A DNA stretch of 64,000 nucleotides from Acidobacteriota bacterium. GTDB lineage: Bacteria > Acidobacteriota > Thermoanaerobaculia > Multivoradales > Multivoraceae. The number at the start of each line of letters is the position of its first letter. Position 1 is the stretch's first letter. Positions 21,081-30,500 of the stretch are shown piece by piece. A program made the translations under genes and the position numbers. The DNA is taken from positions 1,539,367 to 1,603,366 of the forward strand of contig WTGQ01000002.1 in the NCBI GenBank assembly GCA_011525365.1. The letters are read 5' to 3'. Under the pieces are notes generated by a model. The model made no database searches and was not told the origin of the DNA. It was given only the letters and a program-made list of their open reading frames with translations.

Positions 21081-21686
21081 GTGAAAGAGGTGATAGCGCA
21101 GGCGCACGACATTGGCGACCTGTACGGGCTGTTCGGCCGGCGGGCTCCCGAAGCCGTGGTCGTGCCGCGGGCTGCCGTTCCACGGCCCCAGCGGGCTCTG
21201 CTGGATCACGAAGATCACATGACAGTGACCCTGGAGGCCCACCACGGTGGCGTGGTCGACGTCGACGTCCTGGACCGCGTGGCTTACGGCGGACGCTACG
21301 CGCGGAGAATCCTCCTGCGGCGTGCTTCGGCCGCCGTCGTCATGTTCGGCATCGTGCTGATCGACTTCCGGTTTACGACCGAAGCAGCCCGGCGCGAAGT
21401 CCTGAGCGAAACGACTCCGCTCGGCCACGTGTTGATTCGCCACAGTCGTTTGCGGCGGATCAGCACCCACTGTCTGCTCGAGATCGAGCCGGACCGCGAG
21501 ATGCGGCGCCACTTCGGTCTGGGTGACCGGGTGGACTGCAACCGGTCGCCGGTTCATGGTCGTCTCGCGACGATCTTCTGCGACGGGCGGCCCGCGGTCG
21601 AACTCCTGGAAGTGGTGCCGCCCGGCCCGTCCGCTCAGGCCCGTTCCACCGGAAACGCGATGACCTCGTCGATGCTCCCGGCCTGA
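21081..21686 (+). CDS. chorismate lyase-like (DUF98/UbiC-related) protein
   Basis: PLGHVLIRHSRLRRISTHCLLEIEPD...DRVDCNRSPVHGRLATIFCDGRPAVELLEVVPP resembles the chorismate pyruvate-lyase-like family; 3' end overlaps epmA on the opposite strand. Confidence 0.65.
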   Translation: MKEVIAQAHDIGDLYGLFGRRAPEAVVVPRAAVPRPQRALLDHEDHMTVTLEAHHGGVVDVDVLDRVAYGGRYARRILLRRASAAVVMFGIVLIDFRFTTEAARREVLSETTPLGHVLIRHSRLRRISTHCLLEIEPDREMRRHFGLGDRVDCNRSPVHGRLATIFCDGRPAVELLEVVPPGPSAQARSTGNAMTSSMLPA

Positions 21687-22621
21687 AGATCGAGGCCCAA
21701 CAGCCGGTCCAATCCAAGGGCTACTCCAGCGCAGTACGGGAGCCCCGAACCCAGCGCCGCCAGGAACCGGGACGGCGTCGGCGGAAGTGGTCGGCCGGTT
21801 CTGCGGCGGTTCGCCAGGTCGCCTTCCAGGCGTAGCCGCTGTTCGGCCGGATCGGAGAGTTCGCCGTAGCCGTTGGCGAGCTCGATGTTCCCGACGTAGG
21901 CCTCGAAACGCTCGGCGGTGCGGGGATCGGAGGCGTTCAACCGCGCCATCGCTGCCTGGGAGGCGGGGTAGTCGAAGACGACCGTGACGCGGTCGGGCGC
22001 GAACCGGGTCTCGACCCGTTCGCCGAACAGCCGCGAGAGCAGGTCGTCCCGGTCGAGGCCGCTGGTGTCGACCGGTGAAGAGCCGTCCGCGACAGCCCGT
22101 CGCAGGGCCTGGCTCGAGGCTTCGTGCGGATCGATCCCGGCGTGACGGCGCATGAGATGCCCGTAGCTCTCGTAGACTGCCGGCTCCAGGCGCCGTGAGC
22201 CGGCAAGCAGGGTCTCGATCAGGGCCGCGACTTCCCTCATCAGCCGGTGCACGTCCCAGCCGACGCGATACCACTCCAGGATCGTGAACTCGGGGTTGTG
22301 CCAGCGGCCGCGCTCGCCGCCGCGGAACGCCTTGCACACCTGGTAGATCGAACCGGAGCCTGCGGCCAGCAGGCGTTTCATCGCCAGTTCCGGCGAGGTC
22401 TGGAGGTACATCCGCCGACCCTCGATCCCCGGCGCGGCGACCTGGGAGCTCATGGGTTCCAGGTGCACGTCGAGGGTGGTCTCGGTGGACAGCAGCGGGG
22501 TTTCGACCTCGAGCACGCCTCGCTCGGCGAAGAAAGCGCGCAACTCGGCCAGCATGGCCGCGCGTCGTTGCAGGGCGGTCAGCCCGGCGGTGGGCCGCCA
22601 CTCCACGGCTTCGCCCGTCAC
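21635..22621 (-). CDS. epmA: elongation factor P lysine ligase EpmA (PoxA/GenX)
   Basis: Class II LysRS-like core: LQTSPELAMKRLLAAGSGSIYQVCKAFRGGERGRWHNPEFTILEWYRVG; GVALGLDRLLGL; 5' neighbour is efp. Confidence 0.92.
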   Translation of the reverse strand: MTGEAVEWRPTAGLTALQRRAAMLAELRAFFAERGVLEVETPLLSTETTLDVHLEPMSSQVAAPGIEGRRMYLQTSPELAMKRLLAAGSGSIYQVCKAFRGGERGRWHNPEFTILEWYRVGWDVHRLMREVAALIETLLAGSRRLEPAVYESYGHLMRRHAGIDPHEASSQALRRAVADGSSPVDTSGLDRDDLLSRLFGERVETRFAPDRVTVVFDYPASQAAMARLNASDPRTAERFEAYVGNIELANGYGELSDPAEQRLRLEGDLANRRRTGRPLPPTPSRFLAALGSGLPYCAGVALGLDRLLGLDLQAGSIDEVIAFPVERA

Positions 22622-22628
22622 CGCGACG

Positions 22629-23198
22629 CTAGGTCTTGCCGCGGGAAACGTACTCGCCGGTGCGGGTGTCGACCCGGATCGACTCGCCGGTCTGGATGAA
22701 GAGCGGCACCTTGACCACCGCGCCGGTCTCGAGCTTTGCGGGCTTGCTGCCGCCGCTGGAGGTGTCTCCCTTGAGCCCGGGGTCCGTTTCGACCACCTCC
22801 CGGGTCACGAAGTTCGGCGCCGCGACGAGGATCGGATGGCCATTCCACAGCGTCACGTTGCAGATGTCCTCCTCCCTGATCCACTGCTCGGCGCCGCCCA
22901 GCGCCGCGGCATCGGCCTCGACCTGGTCGTAGGTGTCGGGGTTCATGAAGAACCAGTGCTCGCCGTCGGTGTAGAGGTACTGCATCGAGGTCTCGATGAC
23001 GTCGGCGCCTTCGAGCAGGTCGCCCGGCTTGTAGGTCTTCTCGTTGACCCGCCCGTTCAGGAGGTTGCGCATCTTGACCCGGGTGAACGCCTGGCCCTTG
23101 CCGGGCTTGATGAAGTCGCACGAGATGATCACGTTCGGCTCGCCGCCTTCGAGCACCTTGAGCCCAGTGCGGACCTGGTTCATGTTGTAGCTGGCCAT
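22629..23198 (-). CDS. efp: elongation factor P
   Basis: [57 protein letters not shown]. Confidence 0.97.
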   Translation of the reverse strand: MASYNMNQVRTGLKVLEGGEPNVIISCDFIKPGKGQAFTRVKMRNLLNGRVNEKTYKPGDLLEGADVIETSMQYLYTDGEHWFFMNPDTYDQVEADAAALGGAEQWIREEDICNVTLWNGHPILVAAPNFVTREVVETDPGLKGDTSSGGSKPAKLETGAVVKVPLFIQTGESIRVDTRTGEYVSRGKT

Positions 23199-23364
23199 CG
23201 ATCCCGAGCGTTCCTCCGCCGGCGACTCCCGTTGCGGCGAACCCTAGCAGCAGCGAAGCGCTGAAACCCGCCGCCTCCTGCGTCCGTTGTAAGGCGGTAA
23301 GGGCGGCAGATCCCGGTCCTTCCCGGCCGCGACGGAAGCCCGGCCCCGAACCTCGGAGAGCGAA

Positions 23365-24567
23365 ATGACCAACCAACCTTCGACCCCCCCTCCGGATTCC
23401 AACGCTCCGATCAGTCGCTGCGGGCCGCTGGCCCGTGGCGGCCTGACAGTCGCCTCGCTGGTCGCGGCGACCTTTCTCTCGGCGCCGGCGTTCGCCGAGT
23501 TCGACGAGAGCCACCGCTTCGACGCCCGTTCCCTGGTGGTGACCAACCTGATCGGCAAGGTCGACATCGGGCAGGCGACCGGCGACGAGTTCGAGGTCGA
23601 GGTCTCCGTGCGCGGCGCCGACGGTGTGCCGCGTAACATCAGGATCGAGCAGGAGCGCGGTTCCCGCGCCCGGCTGGACGTCGTCTTTCCGGTCGACGAC
23701 GAGCGCCGCTTCGTGTACCCGGAGTTCAGCCGTCGGCGGGCTCAGCTCTGGTTCCGCGAGGGTCGCTCCAGCAGCCTGCTGGGGGAGATCCTGCGTGCCG
23801 TCTCGGGTCGTCGCGTTCGGGTCGAGCGGAGCGGTAGGGGCATGGAGGTGTGGGCGGATCTGGCGATTCGGGTTCCCGAGGGGCGGTCGCTCAAGGTCGA
23901 ACTGGGAGCGGGCGACATCGATGTCTCGGATCTCGCCGGCGATCTGGCGCTCAAGACGAGAGCCGGCATGGCCGAAGCCGCCGGCCTCGACGGCGACGTG
24001 AAGATCGACGTCGGCAGCGGTGGCCTGGCGGTGCGGGACGTGCGCGGCCGGCTGGACCTGGACACGGGCAGCGGCAGCGCCAGTCTCGACCGTTTCGAGG
24101 GCTCGGCGCTCTCGATCGACACCGGCAGCGGCCCGGTGGCGGTGACGGAAGTGGCGGCCGAGGCGATCGACATTGACACCGGCAGCGGCGGAGTCACGGT
24201 GGACGGCCTGGAAGCCGAACGGTTGTCGATCGACACGGGCAGCGGCAGCGTTCGGGTCGAGTCCGCGGGCGCCGACGCCGCGGAGATCGATACGGGCAGC
24301 GGCAGGGTGCATCTGGCCCTGGAACGGATGGGTGACGGCAGGTTCGAGATCGGCACCGGCTCCGGCGGCATCGTCATGCTGGTTCCGGAGGATCTGTCGG
24401 CCCGGTTCGACATCGACATCGGCAGTGGCGGTATCGATGTCGACGTGCCGATCGCGAAGACGCTGCACAAGTCGCGGGGCGAGATGCGGTTCATTGCCGG
24501 CGACGGCGATGCGAGCGTGATCCTCGACACGGGCTCGGGAAGCGTCCGCGTCGCGAACGTGAACTGA
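23365..24567 (+). CDS. DUF4097-type beta-strand repeat protein, signal peptide
   Basis: N-terminal hydrophobic signal; nine DxGSGx repeats at about 19-aa spacing in the C-terminal half. Confidence 0.82.
   Translation: MTNQPSTPPPDSNAPISRCGPLARGGLTVASLVAATFLSAPAFAEFDESHRFDARSLVVTNLIGKVDIGQATGDEFEVEVSVRGADGVPRNIRIEQERGSRARLDVVFPVDDERRFVYPEFSRRRAQLWFREGRSSSLLGEILRAVSGRRVRVERSGRGMEVWADLAIRVPEGRSLKVELGAGDIDVSDLAGDLALKTRAGMAEAAGLDGDVKIDVGSGGLAVRDVRGRLDLDTGSGSASLDRFEGSALSIDTGSGPVAVTEVAAEAIDIDTGSGGVTVDGLEAERLSIDTGSGSVRVESAGADAAEIDTGSGRVHLALERMGDGRFEIGTGSGGIVMLVPEDLSARFDIDIGSGGIDVDVPIAKTLHKSRGEMRFIAGDGDASVILDTGSGSVRVANVN
24001..24564 (+). repeat. in-frame degenerate repeats encoding (I/L)D(T/V/I)GSG motifs
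   Basis: Recurring gacacgggcagcggc-like units roughly every 57-66 bp within the DUF4097 gene. Confidence 0.8.
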
Positions 24568-24573
24568 CCGACG

Positions 24574-25050
24574 TCAGCGCGCCCCAGCCATCGCGCACAC
24601 GATCCGCCACTCCCGTTCGGTCACTGGCTGAACGGAGAGCCGCTGGCCGCGGCGGAGCAGGGCCATCCCGTCCAGGTCGGGTCGCTGGCGTAGCTCGGCC
24701 AGCGTGACGGACTCGTCGAACTTGCACTCGAACTCGATGTCGACGAGATACCACCGAGGATTCTCCGGGTCCGATTTCGGGTCGTAGTGAGAGTCGTCCG
24801 GGTCGAACTGGGTCGGATCGGGATAGGACTCGCTGCATACCCGGGCCAGTCCGACTACCGCCGTCGGCTTGGCGTTCGAGTGGTAGTAGAGGACCCCGTC
24901 GCCGATCCGCATCCGGTCCCGCATCAGGTTGCGCGCCTGGTAGTTGCGCACGCCGTCCCAGTAGGTCTTGCCGTCCCGGGCCAGGTCGTCGATCGAGTAC
25001 TCGCCAGGCTCGCTCTTCATCAGCCAGTACTGGCGGGGTTCGTCGGTCAT
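24574..25050 (-). CDS. EVE domain-containing protein
   Basis: YWLMKSEPGEYSIDDLARDGKTYWDGVRNYQARNLMRDRMRIGDGVLYYHSN, classic EVE/thymocyte nuclear protein-like sequence. Confidence 0.93.
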   Translation of the reverse strand: MTDEPRQYWLMKSEPGEYSIDDLARDGKTYWDGVRNYQARNLMRDRMRIGDGVLYYHSNAKPTAVVGLARVCSESYPDPTQFDPDDSHYDPKSDPENPRWYLVDIEFECKFDESVTLAELRQRPDLDGMALLRRGQRLSVQPVTEREWRIVCAMAGAR

Positions 25051-25076
25051 GGGCGGTCTCCTGGTTGTTACGTGTG

Positions 25077-25982
25077 CTACAGGATGCTGCGTCCGAAGAG
25101 CGAACTCAGCAGGCCGAGGGCGAGCTTCGCGGTCTGATTGCGGGTGTCGAGAATGGGGTTGACTTCGACGACGTCGACGGAACCCAGGCCGCCGTGCTCG
25201 GCGATCAGTTCCATCAGCAGGTGCCCCTCGCGGTAGCTCAGGCCGCCGGGCGCCTGGGTGCCCACGCCCGGCGCCTCGCGCGGATCGATCGCGTCCATGT
25301 CCAGGCTGACGTGGAGCCGGTCCACGTGCCCCAGGCGTTCGAGGGCTTCGCTGGCGAGGGGAGCCAGACCGCGCTCGTCGATCTGGCGCATCGTGTAGAC
25401 GGTGACACCGGCTCGCTGGATCAGCGTCTGCTCGCCCGGGTCGAGGTAGCGGACCCCGAACAGGACGACGTCTTCCGGCCGGAGCTTGACGCCGGGGCGA
25501 CCGGCATCGACGAGCTCCGGGGCCCCATAGCCGCAGAGCGCCGCGAGCGGCATGCCGTGGAGGTTGCCGGTGGGGGACGTTTCGGGCGTGTTGAAGTCGC
25601 CGTGGGCGTCGATCCAAAGCACGCCGGTGCGACGCTCGTGCGTAACGCCGCCCACGGTGCCCACGGCGATCGAGTGATCGCCGCCCAGGACCAGCGGCAC
25701 GGCGCCGTCGGCGACGGCTTGCCTGCTTGCCTCGTAGATGCGCTCGCAGGCGTCGACAACCGGCCGGAGAAAGCCCAGGCCGGGCTCCTCCGGAACGGAG
25801 TCGCGCTCGACCGTCTCGATGTTGCCGCGGTCTTCCACGCGGTAGCCGAGGCCCAGGAGGGCCGACTTGAGACCGGCGTAGCGGAGCGCGGTGGGACCCA
25901 GGTCCACTCCGCGCCGCGCCTGCCCGAGATCGAGCGGCGCGCCGACGATCCGAATCGTGGTCTGGGCAGCGGGGGTGGACAT
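25077..25982 (-). CDS. rocF: arginase
   Basis: GGDHSIAVGTVGG, WIDAHGDFNTPETSPTGNLHGMPLA, SLDMDAIDPREAPGVGT. Confidence 0.92.
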   Translation of the reverse strand: MSTPAAQTTIRIVGAPLDLGQARRGVDLGPTALRYAGLKSALLGLGYRVEDRGNIETVERDSVPEEPGLGFLRPVVDACERIYEASRQAVADGAVPLVLGGDHSIAVGTVGGVTHERRTGVLWIDAHGDFNTPETSPTGNLHGMPLAALCGYGAPELVDAGRPGVKLRPEDVVLFGVRYLDPGEQTLIQRAGVTVYTMRQIDERGLAPLASEALERLGHVDRLHVSLDMDAIDPREAPGVGTQAPGGLSYREGHLLMELIAEHGGLGSVDVVEVNPILDTRNQTAKLALGLLSSLFGRSIL

Positions 25983-26035
25983 GGGTGGGAAGTTAGCGCA
26001 CCTTCGGGCGCAAGCTCATAGGATGCGGATCGGCC

Positions 26036-27826
26036 ATGTCCGTCCGCAACTTCTGCATCATCGCGCACATCGACCACGGCAAGTCGACGCTTGCCGACCG
26101 CCTGATCCAGCACTGCGGAGCGATCGAGGACCGGGAGTTCCGCGACCAGATCCTCGATTCGATGGACATCGAGCGGGAGCGGGGGATCACGATCAAGAGC
26201 AACACGGTGACGCTCCGGCACCAGGACGCGGAGGGCCGGCCCTGCCGTCTGAACCTGATCGACACGCCGGGGCATGTCGACTTCTCGCACGAGGTGCGGC
26301 GGTCGCTCATGTCGTGCGAGGGGGCGCTGCTCCTGATCGATGCGTCCCAGGGTGTTGAAGCGCAGACGGTGGCCAATCTCTACCTGGCGCTGGAGTACGA
26401 CCTGACCATCATCCCGGTGATCAACAAGATCGACCTGCCCTCGGCCGATGTCGATCGGGTGCGCGAGGAGATCGAGAGCGACCTGGGCCTCGACCCGTTC
26501 GAGGCGGTGCTGTGCTCGGCCAAGACGGGCGAGGGCGTCGAGGATGTGCTCGACGCGATCGTGGAGCGGCTGCCGCCGCCGGAGGGCGACGGGTCGGCGC
26601 CACTGAAGGCGCTGGTCTTCGACGCCCAGTACGACCCGTACCGTGGCGTCGTGATGCTGGTCCGGGTGCGCCAGGGCACTCTCCGTCCGAAGCAGAAGAT
26701 CCGCCTGATGCACACCGGCAGCGAGCACGAAGTGGAGGAGATCGGGACCCTGCTGCTCAAGCGAAGAGAGCGCGAGGAGCTGGAAGCCGGTGCCGTGGGT
26801 TACGTCATCGCCGGGATCAGGAAGATCTCCGAGATCGACATCGGCGACACGATCACGAGCGTCCCGGACGGCGCCGCGGAGCCCATCCCGGGTTACCGCG
26901 AGGCGAAGCCGGTCGTCTTCTCCTCGATCTATCCCGTATCGAGTCACGACTACGAGGATCTGACGCGCGCGCTCGAGAAGCTGGCCCTGAACGACGCCTC
27001 GCTGACCTACGAGAAGGACTCGTCGTCGGCGCTCGGGTTCGGTTTCCGGTGCGGATTCCTCGGCCTGCTGCATCTGGACGTCGTCCAGGAGCGCCTGGAG
27101 CGGGAGTACGGGCTGTCGCTCGTCCTGTCGGCGCCGTCGGTGCGATATCGCGTGGAGATGTCGGATGGCGCGGAGCGGCTGATCGACAACCCGGCCGCCT
27201 ATCCGGACCCGTCCGAGATCGAGGGGGTCGCCGAGCCCTACATCAAGGCCTCCATCATGCTGCCGGAGCGCTATCTCGGCGCGGTGATGGAACTCTGCCT
27301 GGAGCGTCGCGGCGGCAAGACGAACATCCACTACCTGGCCGTGGGCCGGGTCGAGCTGACCTGCGAGCTGCCGCTGGCCGAGGTTCTCTTCGACTTCTAC
27401 GACAGGCTGAAGACGGTGACCCAGGGCTATGGCTCGTTCGACTACGAGTTGATCGGCTCACGCGAGACGGACCTGGTCAAGGTCGACATCCTGGTCAATG
27501 GCGAACGGGTCGATGCGCTATCCCAGCTCGTTCACCGGGACAAGGCACGGCGGCGGGCGCTCCGCTACTGCGAGCGCCTCAAGGACACGATTCCGCGCCA
27601 GCAGTTCAAGATCGCGATCCAGGGCGCGATTGGCGGCCAGATCATCGCCCGCACGACGATCAGCGCCTTCCGCAAGGACGTCACCGCCAAGTGCTACGGC
27701 GGCGACATCACCCGCAAGCGGAAGCTCCTCGAGAAGCAGCGCGAGGGCAAGAAGCGGATGAAACGCGTCGGCTCCGTCGACATTCCGCAGGAGGCCTTTG
27801 TGTCGGTGTTGCGCAGCGACGGCTAG
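26036..27826 (+). CDS. lepA: elongation factor 4 (LepA)
   Basis: NFCIIAHIDHGKSTLADRLI, DTPGHVDFSHEVRRSL, full length 596 aa. Confidence 0.97.
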   Translation: MSVRNFCIIAHIDHGKSTLADRLIQHCGAIEDREFRDQILDSMDIERERGITIKSNTVTLRHQDAEGRPCRLNLIDTPGHVDFSHEVRRSLMSCEGALLLIDASQGVEAQTVANLYLALEYDLTIIPVINKIDLPSADVDRVREEIESDLGLDPFEAVLCSAKTGEGVEDVLDAIVERLPPPEGDGSAPLKALVFDAQYDPYRGVVMLVRVRQGTLRPKQKIRLMHTGSEHEVEEIGTLLLKRREREELEAGAVGYVIAGIRKISEIDIGDTITSVPDGAAEPIPGYREAKPVVFSSIYPVSSHDYEDLTRALEKLALNDASLTYEKDSSSALGFGFRCGFLGLLHLDVVQERLEREYGLSLVLSAPSVRYRVEMSDGAERLIDNPAAYPDPSEIEGVAEPYIKASIMLPERYLGAVMELCLERRGGKTNIHYLAVGRVELTCELPLAEVLFDFYDRLKTVTQGYGSFDYELIGSRETDLVKVDILVNGERVDALSQLVHRDKARRRALRYCERLKDTIPRQQFKIAIQGAIGGQIIARTTISAFRKDVTAKCYGGDITRKRKLLEKQREGKKRMKRVGSVDIPQEAFVSVLRSDG

Positions 27827-28449
27827 GGCTCGCCGGTGTAGAAGGCGGTCGTGCGGTCTGCGGCGGCGTGGGCAGCGTCGGCGTTCATGCCGGCGGCGAT
27901 CGCCGCTTCTCCCCATGCTTCGCTGCTGCCGGTAATGAGAGCTTTGCCCTCCGGTGACATGGCGAAGGCGGCTTCGTCCGGCTGCGGTTCGTCCGGCTGC
28001 TCGAGGTGGAGCGCGAGTCGCAGCAGGCCCAGTTCCCAGCCAACGCCGGCCGAGCCTGGGCCGTACTGGTCCCAGTGCGGGGACCAGAGGAAGGAGTGGG
28101 CGAGCTCGAGGCGGCTGCCGGCCCTGTCCTCACTGCATCGGACCTCCACCCAGCTCGTGTCCCCCACGAACTCCCAGGTGACGGCGTAGCGGGACGGCGG
28201 CTCGCAGGCCGTAATGACGCCGCCGGCGTTGCCTTCGAGTTGAAAGCGGCCGCCGGGTTCGAGATTGCCGGTGATTGGCAGGAACCAGCGTGGAATGCGG
28301 TCGCCGTTGGTCACGGCGTCCCAGACGTCCGCCAGGGGGGCGGGGAAGCTCCGGACGAGGGTGATCGAGCAGGCGGGGCGGCCGTCGCGTTCGAGCGACA
28401 GGACGGACCGGTCAACTGCGCGCAGGTGTCGTTCGACGTCGAAGCTCAT
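27823..28449 (-). CDS. SRPBCC family protein (AHSA1-like)
   Basis: VRSFPAPLADVWDAVTNGDRIPRWFLPITGNLEPGGRFQLEGNAGGVI. Confidence 0.9.
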   Translation of the reverse strand: MSFDVERHLRAVDRSVLSLERDGRPACSITLVRSFPAPLADVWDAVTNGDRIPRWFLPITGNLEPGGRFQLEGNAGGVITACEPPSRYAVTWEFVGDTSWVEVRCSEDRAGSRLELAHSFLWSPHWDQYGPGSAGVGWELGLLRLALHLEQPDEPQPDEAAFAMSPEGKALITGSSEAWGEAAIAAGMNADAAHAAADRTTAFYTGEP

Positions 28450-28493
28450 GTTCTCGACGGCGGACTATACGCGCCGGCGCGCAGTCAGGTGTG

Positions 28494-30419
28494 CTACTCG
28501 GGTGTGTACCAGATCGGCGACGACCAGGCGCGTTCCTGGATCGTCGGCAAGACGTCGTAGCGGGGCTCGACGCCTTCGCGGAGGGCGTCCCAGGTCGACC
28601 AGCGGCAGGTCGGGTTCTCGAGAACGCGGACGTAGTAGAAGGCGCGCTTCGAGGCGTCGAAGTCGGGGTCCGTCCAGACCGCGCTGAGGTCGTCGGCGCC
28701 GGCGTCGTCGCTGATCCGGCAGGTGGCGAGGTCGACCGTCGCGCCGTTGCCGGGGCAGCGGTGGGTGGCCGGATCGACCTCGGCGCCGTCCGAGCAGGCC
28801 ACGTCGTAGACCATCTCGGCGCCCTGGCCGTCGCTGGACCATCCCTTGATTACCTGTACGCGGTCTAGCGGCGCGGCCATCACGTCGCGGATCGCCATGA
28901 CCGCGAAGGTAGGCGCCTCGCCGACATCGGAAGCCAGCAGGTCGCCGCCCATCGGCACCCCTTCCGCGTAGGCCCTGGTCAGGAACTCCGCATCGTCGAG
29001 ATCTCCCTCTTCGAAGTCGCCGGCGAAGAAGCGGACCTTCATGCGCGGCCCGGACGTCGCGAACGTCTCCCTGTTGCGCATCGCGTCGAAGATCGCTTCG
29101 CGGGTGTTCTCCTCCGCCCAGACGCCGGCCAGGCCGGAGGCGCCCCAGGTGTAGTAGTAGGTGTCGCGGAAGGTCCGGCCCGAACCGTCGTCGGTGCGCT
29201 CGGCCGAGTCCGACTGCTGTGCCGCGTCGCCCAGGGTCTGGTTGGCGCCCGTGCCGGGTACGGAGCCGCGAAGATGGGCTTCGGCGTCCAGGATGCCGAC
29301 CTTCGACCAGTAGTCGTCCTCCCGGAATGCGCCGCCGGAGACGTGCGTGTCGCTGGCGCCGATCAGGCCGAACTTGTACGGGTTGGTCAGGCCGCCGTCG
29401 GCCAGACGGAGGCCCCGGATCAGGGCGTCCCGGACGTAGCTGCCTTCCGGCTGGCTGACGATCGTCGTCGCGATCTTGTACGGCATGATCTCGAACTCGG
29501 CCCACTCGTCGTTGGGCGACAGGAGCGGATGGGTGTCCGACGTGCCCTTGACCTGGGTCATCTCGACGATCGGCTCGTTGCGCGTCCGGACGTCGGCGTA
29601 GTCCTCGTCGAGAGGGTCGCCGTAGAACTTCTCCATCTCGAACATGCGGCCGCCGGAGCCGTTGGGATTGTGGGGAATGGCGAGCGCGTCGATTCCCTGG
29701 TCCCGCCACTCGTCCATCGCGGCCCAGAGATCCTCGGGGTTCTGGGAGTCGATCCGGCTGAACGGCGCGTCCGGGGCCTCGGAGCCGCGGAAGACGACGT
29801 TGCGGTGCAGGTTGTCCCGCTCGTAGCCGGACGAGGTGTACTCGTAGGCGATGAAGGTCGTGAAGGTCCCCGGATCGTTATGCGCCTCGGCCGCCTCGAT
29901 GATCTTCGACCAGGCGTTCCGAACGACCCCCATGTCGAGATGCTCGTCCTCGCCCTTCCGGGCGGCCAGGTAGGGACTCATGCCGACGAAGATGCCGCGC
30001 CGCTCGTCGGCCTCCTCGGCGGCGCGCAGGTCGGCGGCGACCGGGTGGTCGTACGCCGGGGAACCCTCTTCGGTCATCGCCGGCAGCATTCCCAGGTACA
30101 TGCCGTGGTCGGTCACGCCCTGGAAGTCGAGCGGCCGGTCGAGCTTCATGTCGAAGCCGGCGGGGTGCTTGATCGTGCCGCCCTTGGCGAACTCGTAGGC
30201 GTCGTTCGGATCCGTCGTCGTGCCGAAGATGAACGCGTCGAACGAGTAGCGGGTGTGGACGTGGAGGTCGCCGAAGTAGGCGTTCTTCGTCGGGTTGGGG
30301 CCTTCCGTCACCGCGGTGGTCGCCTCGCCTCCGTCGGCGGCGTCTTCGCTCGGCGCGCAGGCGGCAATCAGTAGCGTGGAAAACGCGGCCGCTGCCGCGA
30401 CCATGAAGGACTTCTTCAT
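28494..30419 (-). CDS. DUF3604 domain-containing lipoprotein
   Basis: MKKSFMVAAAAAFSTLLIAACAPSEDAA lipobox; NAYFGDLHVHTRYSFDAFIFGTTTDPNDAYEFAKG. ATG at 30419; the 955-aa track ORF is over-extended. Confidence 0.92.
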   Translation of the reverse strand: MKKSFMVAAAAAFSTLLIAACAPSEDAADGGEATTAVTEGPNPTKNAYFGDLHVHTRYSFDAFIFGTTTDPNDAYEFAKGGTIKHPAGFDMKLDRPLDFQGVTDHGMYLGMLPAMTEEGSPAYDHPVAADLRAAEEADERRGIFVGMSPYLAARKGEDEHLDMGVVRNAWSKIIEAAEAHNDPGTFTTFIAYEYTSSGYERDNLHRNVVFRGSEAPDAPFSRIDSQNPEDLWAAMDEWRDQGIDALAIPHNPNGSGGRMFEMEKFYGDPLDEDYADVRTRNEPIVEMTQVKGTSDTHPLLSPNDEWAEFEIMPYKIATTIVSQPEGSYVRDALIRGLRLADGGLTNPYKFGLIGASDTHVSGGAFREDDYWSKVGILDAEAHLRGSVPGTGANQTLGDAAQQSDSAERTDDGSGRTFRDTYYYTWGASGLAGVWAEENTREAIFDAMRNRETFATSGPRMKVRFFAGDFEEGDLDDAEFLTRAYAEGVPMGGDLLASDVGEAPTFAVMAIRDVMAAPLDRVQVIKGWSSDGQGAEMVYDVACSDGAEVDPATHRCPGNGATVDLATCRISDDAGADDLSAVWTDPDFDASKRAFYYVRVLENPTCRWSTWDALREGVEPRYDVLPTIQERAWSSPIWYTPE

Positions 30420-30500
30420 CGGCTTCTCCTCAAGAGCGGAATCGCGGCAGTCTACTATTGGCGCTTCCGCCAGCAGTGCTCGGGATTCCTGGTTGGGGTC

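Noticed and set aside
22618-24468. 616-aa minus-strand ORF
   Set aside because: Antisense to the DUF4097 gene, then out of frame over efp.
24001-24564. Repeated DTGS motif as a pepsin/retropepsin-like aspartic protease
   Set aside because: Nine regularly spaced copies in a beta-repeat context indicate a solenoid, not a catalytic DTG site.
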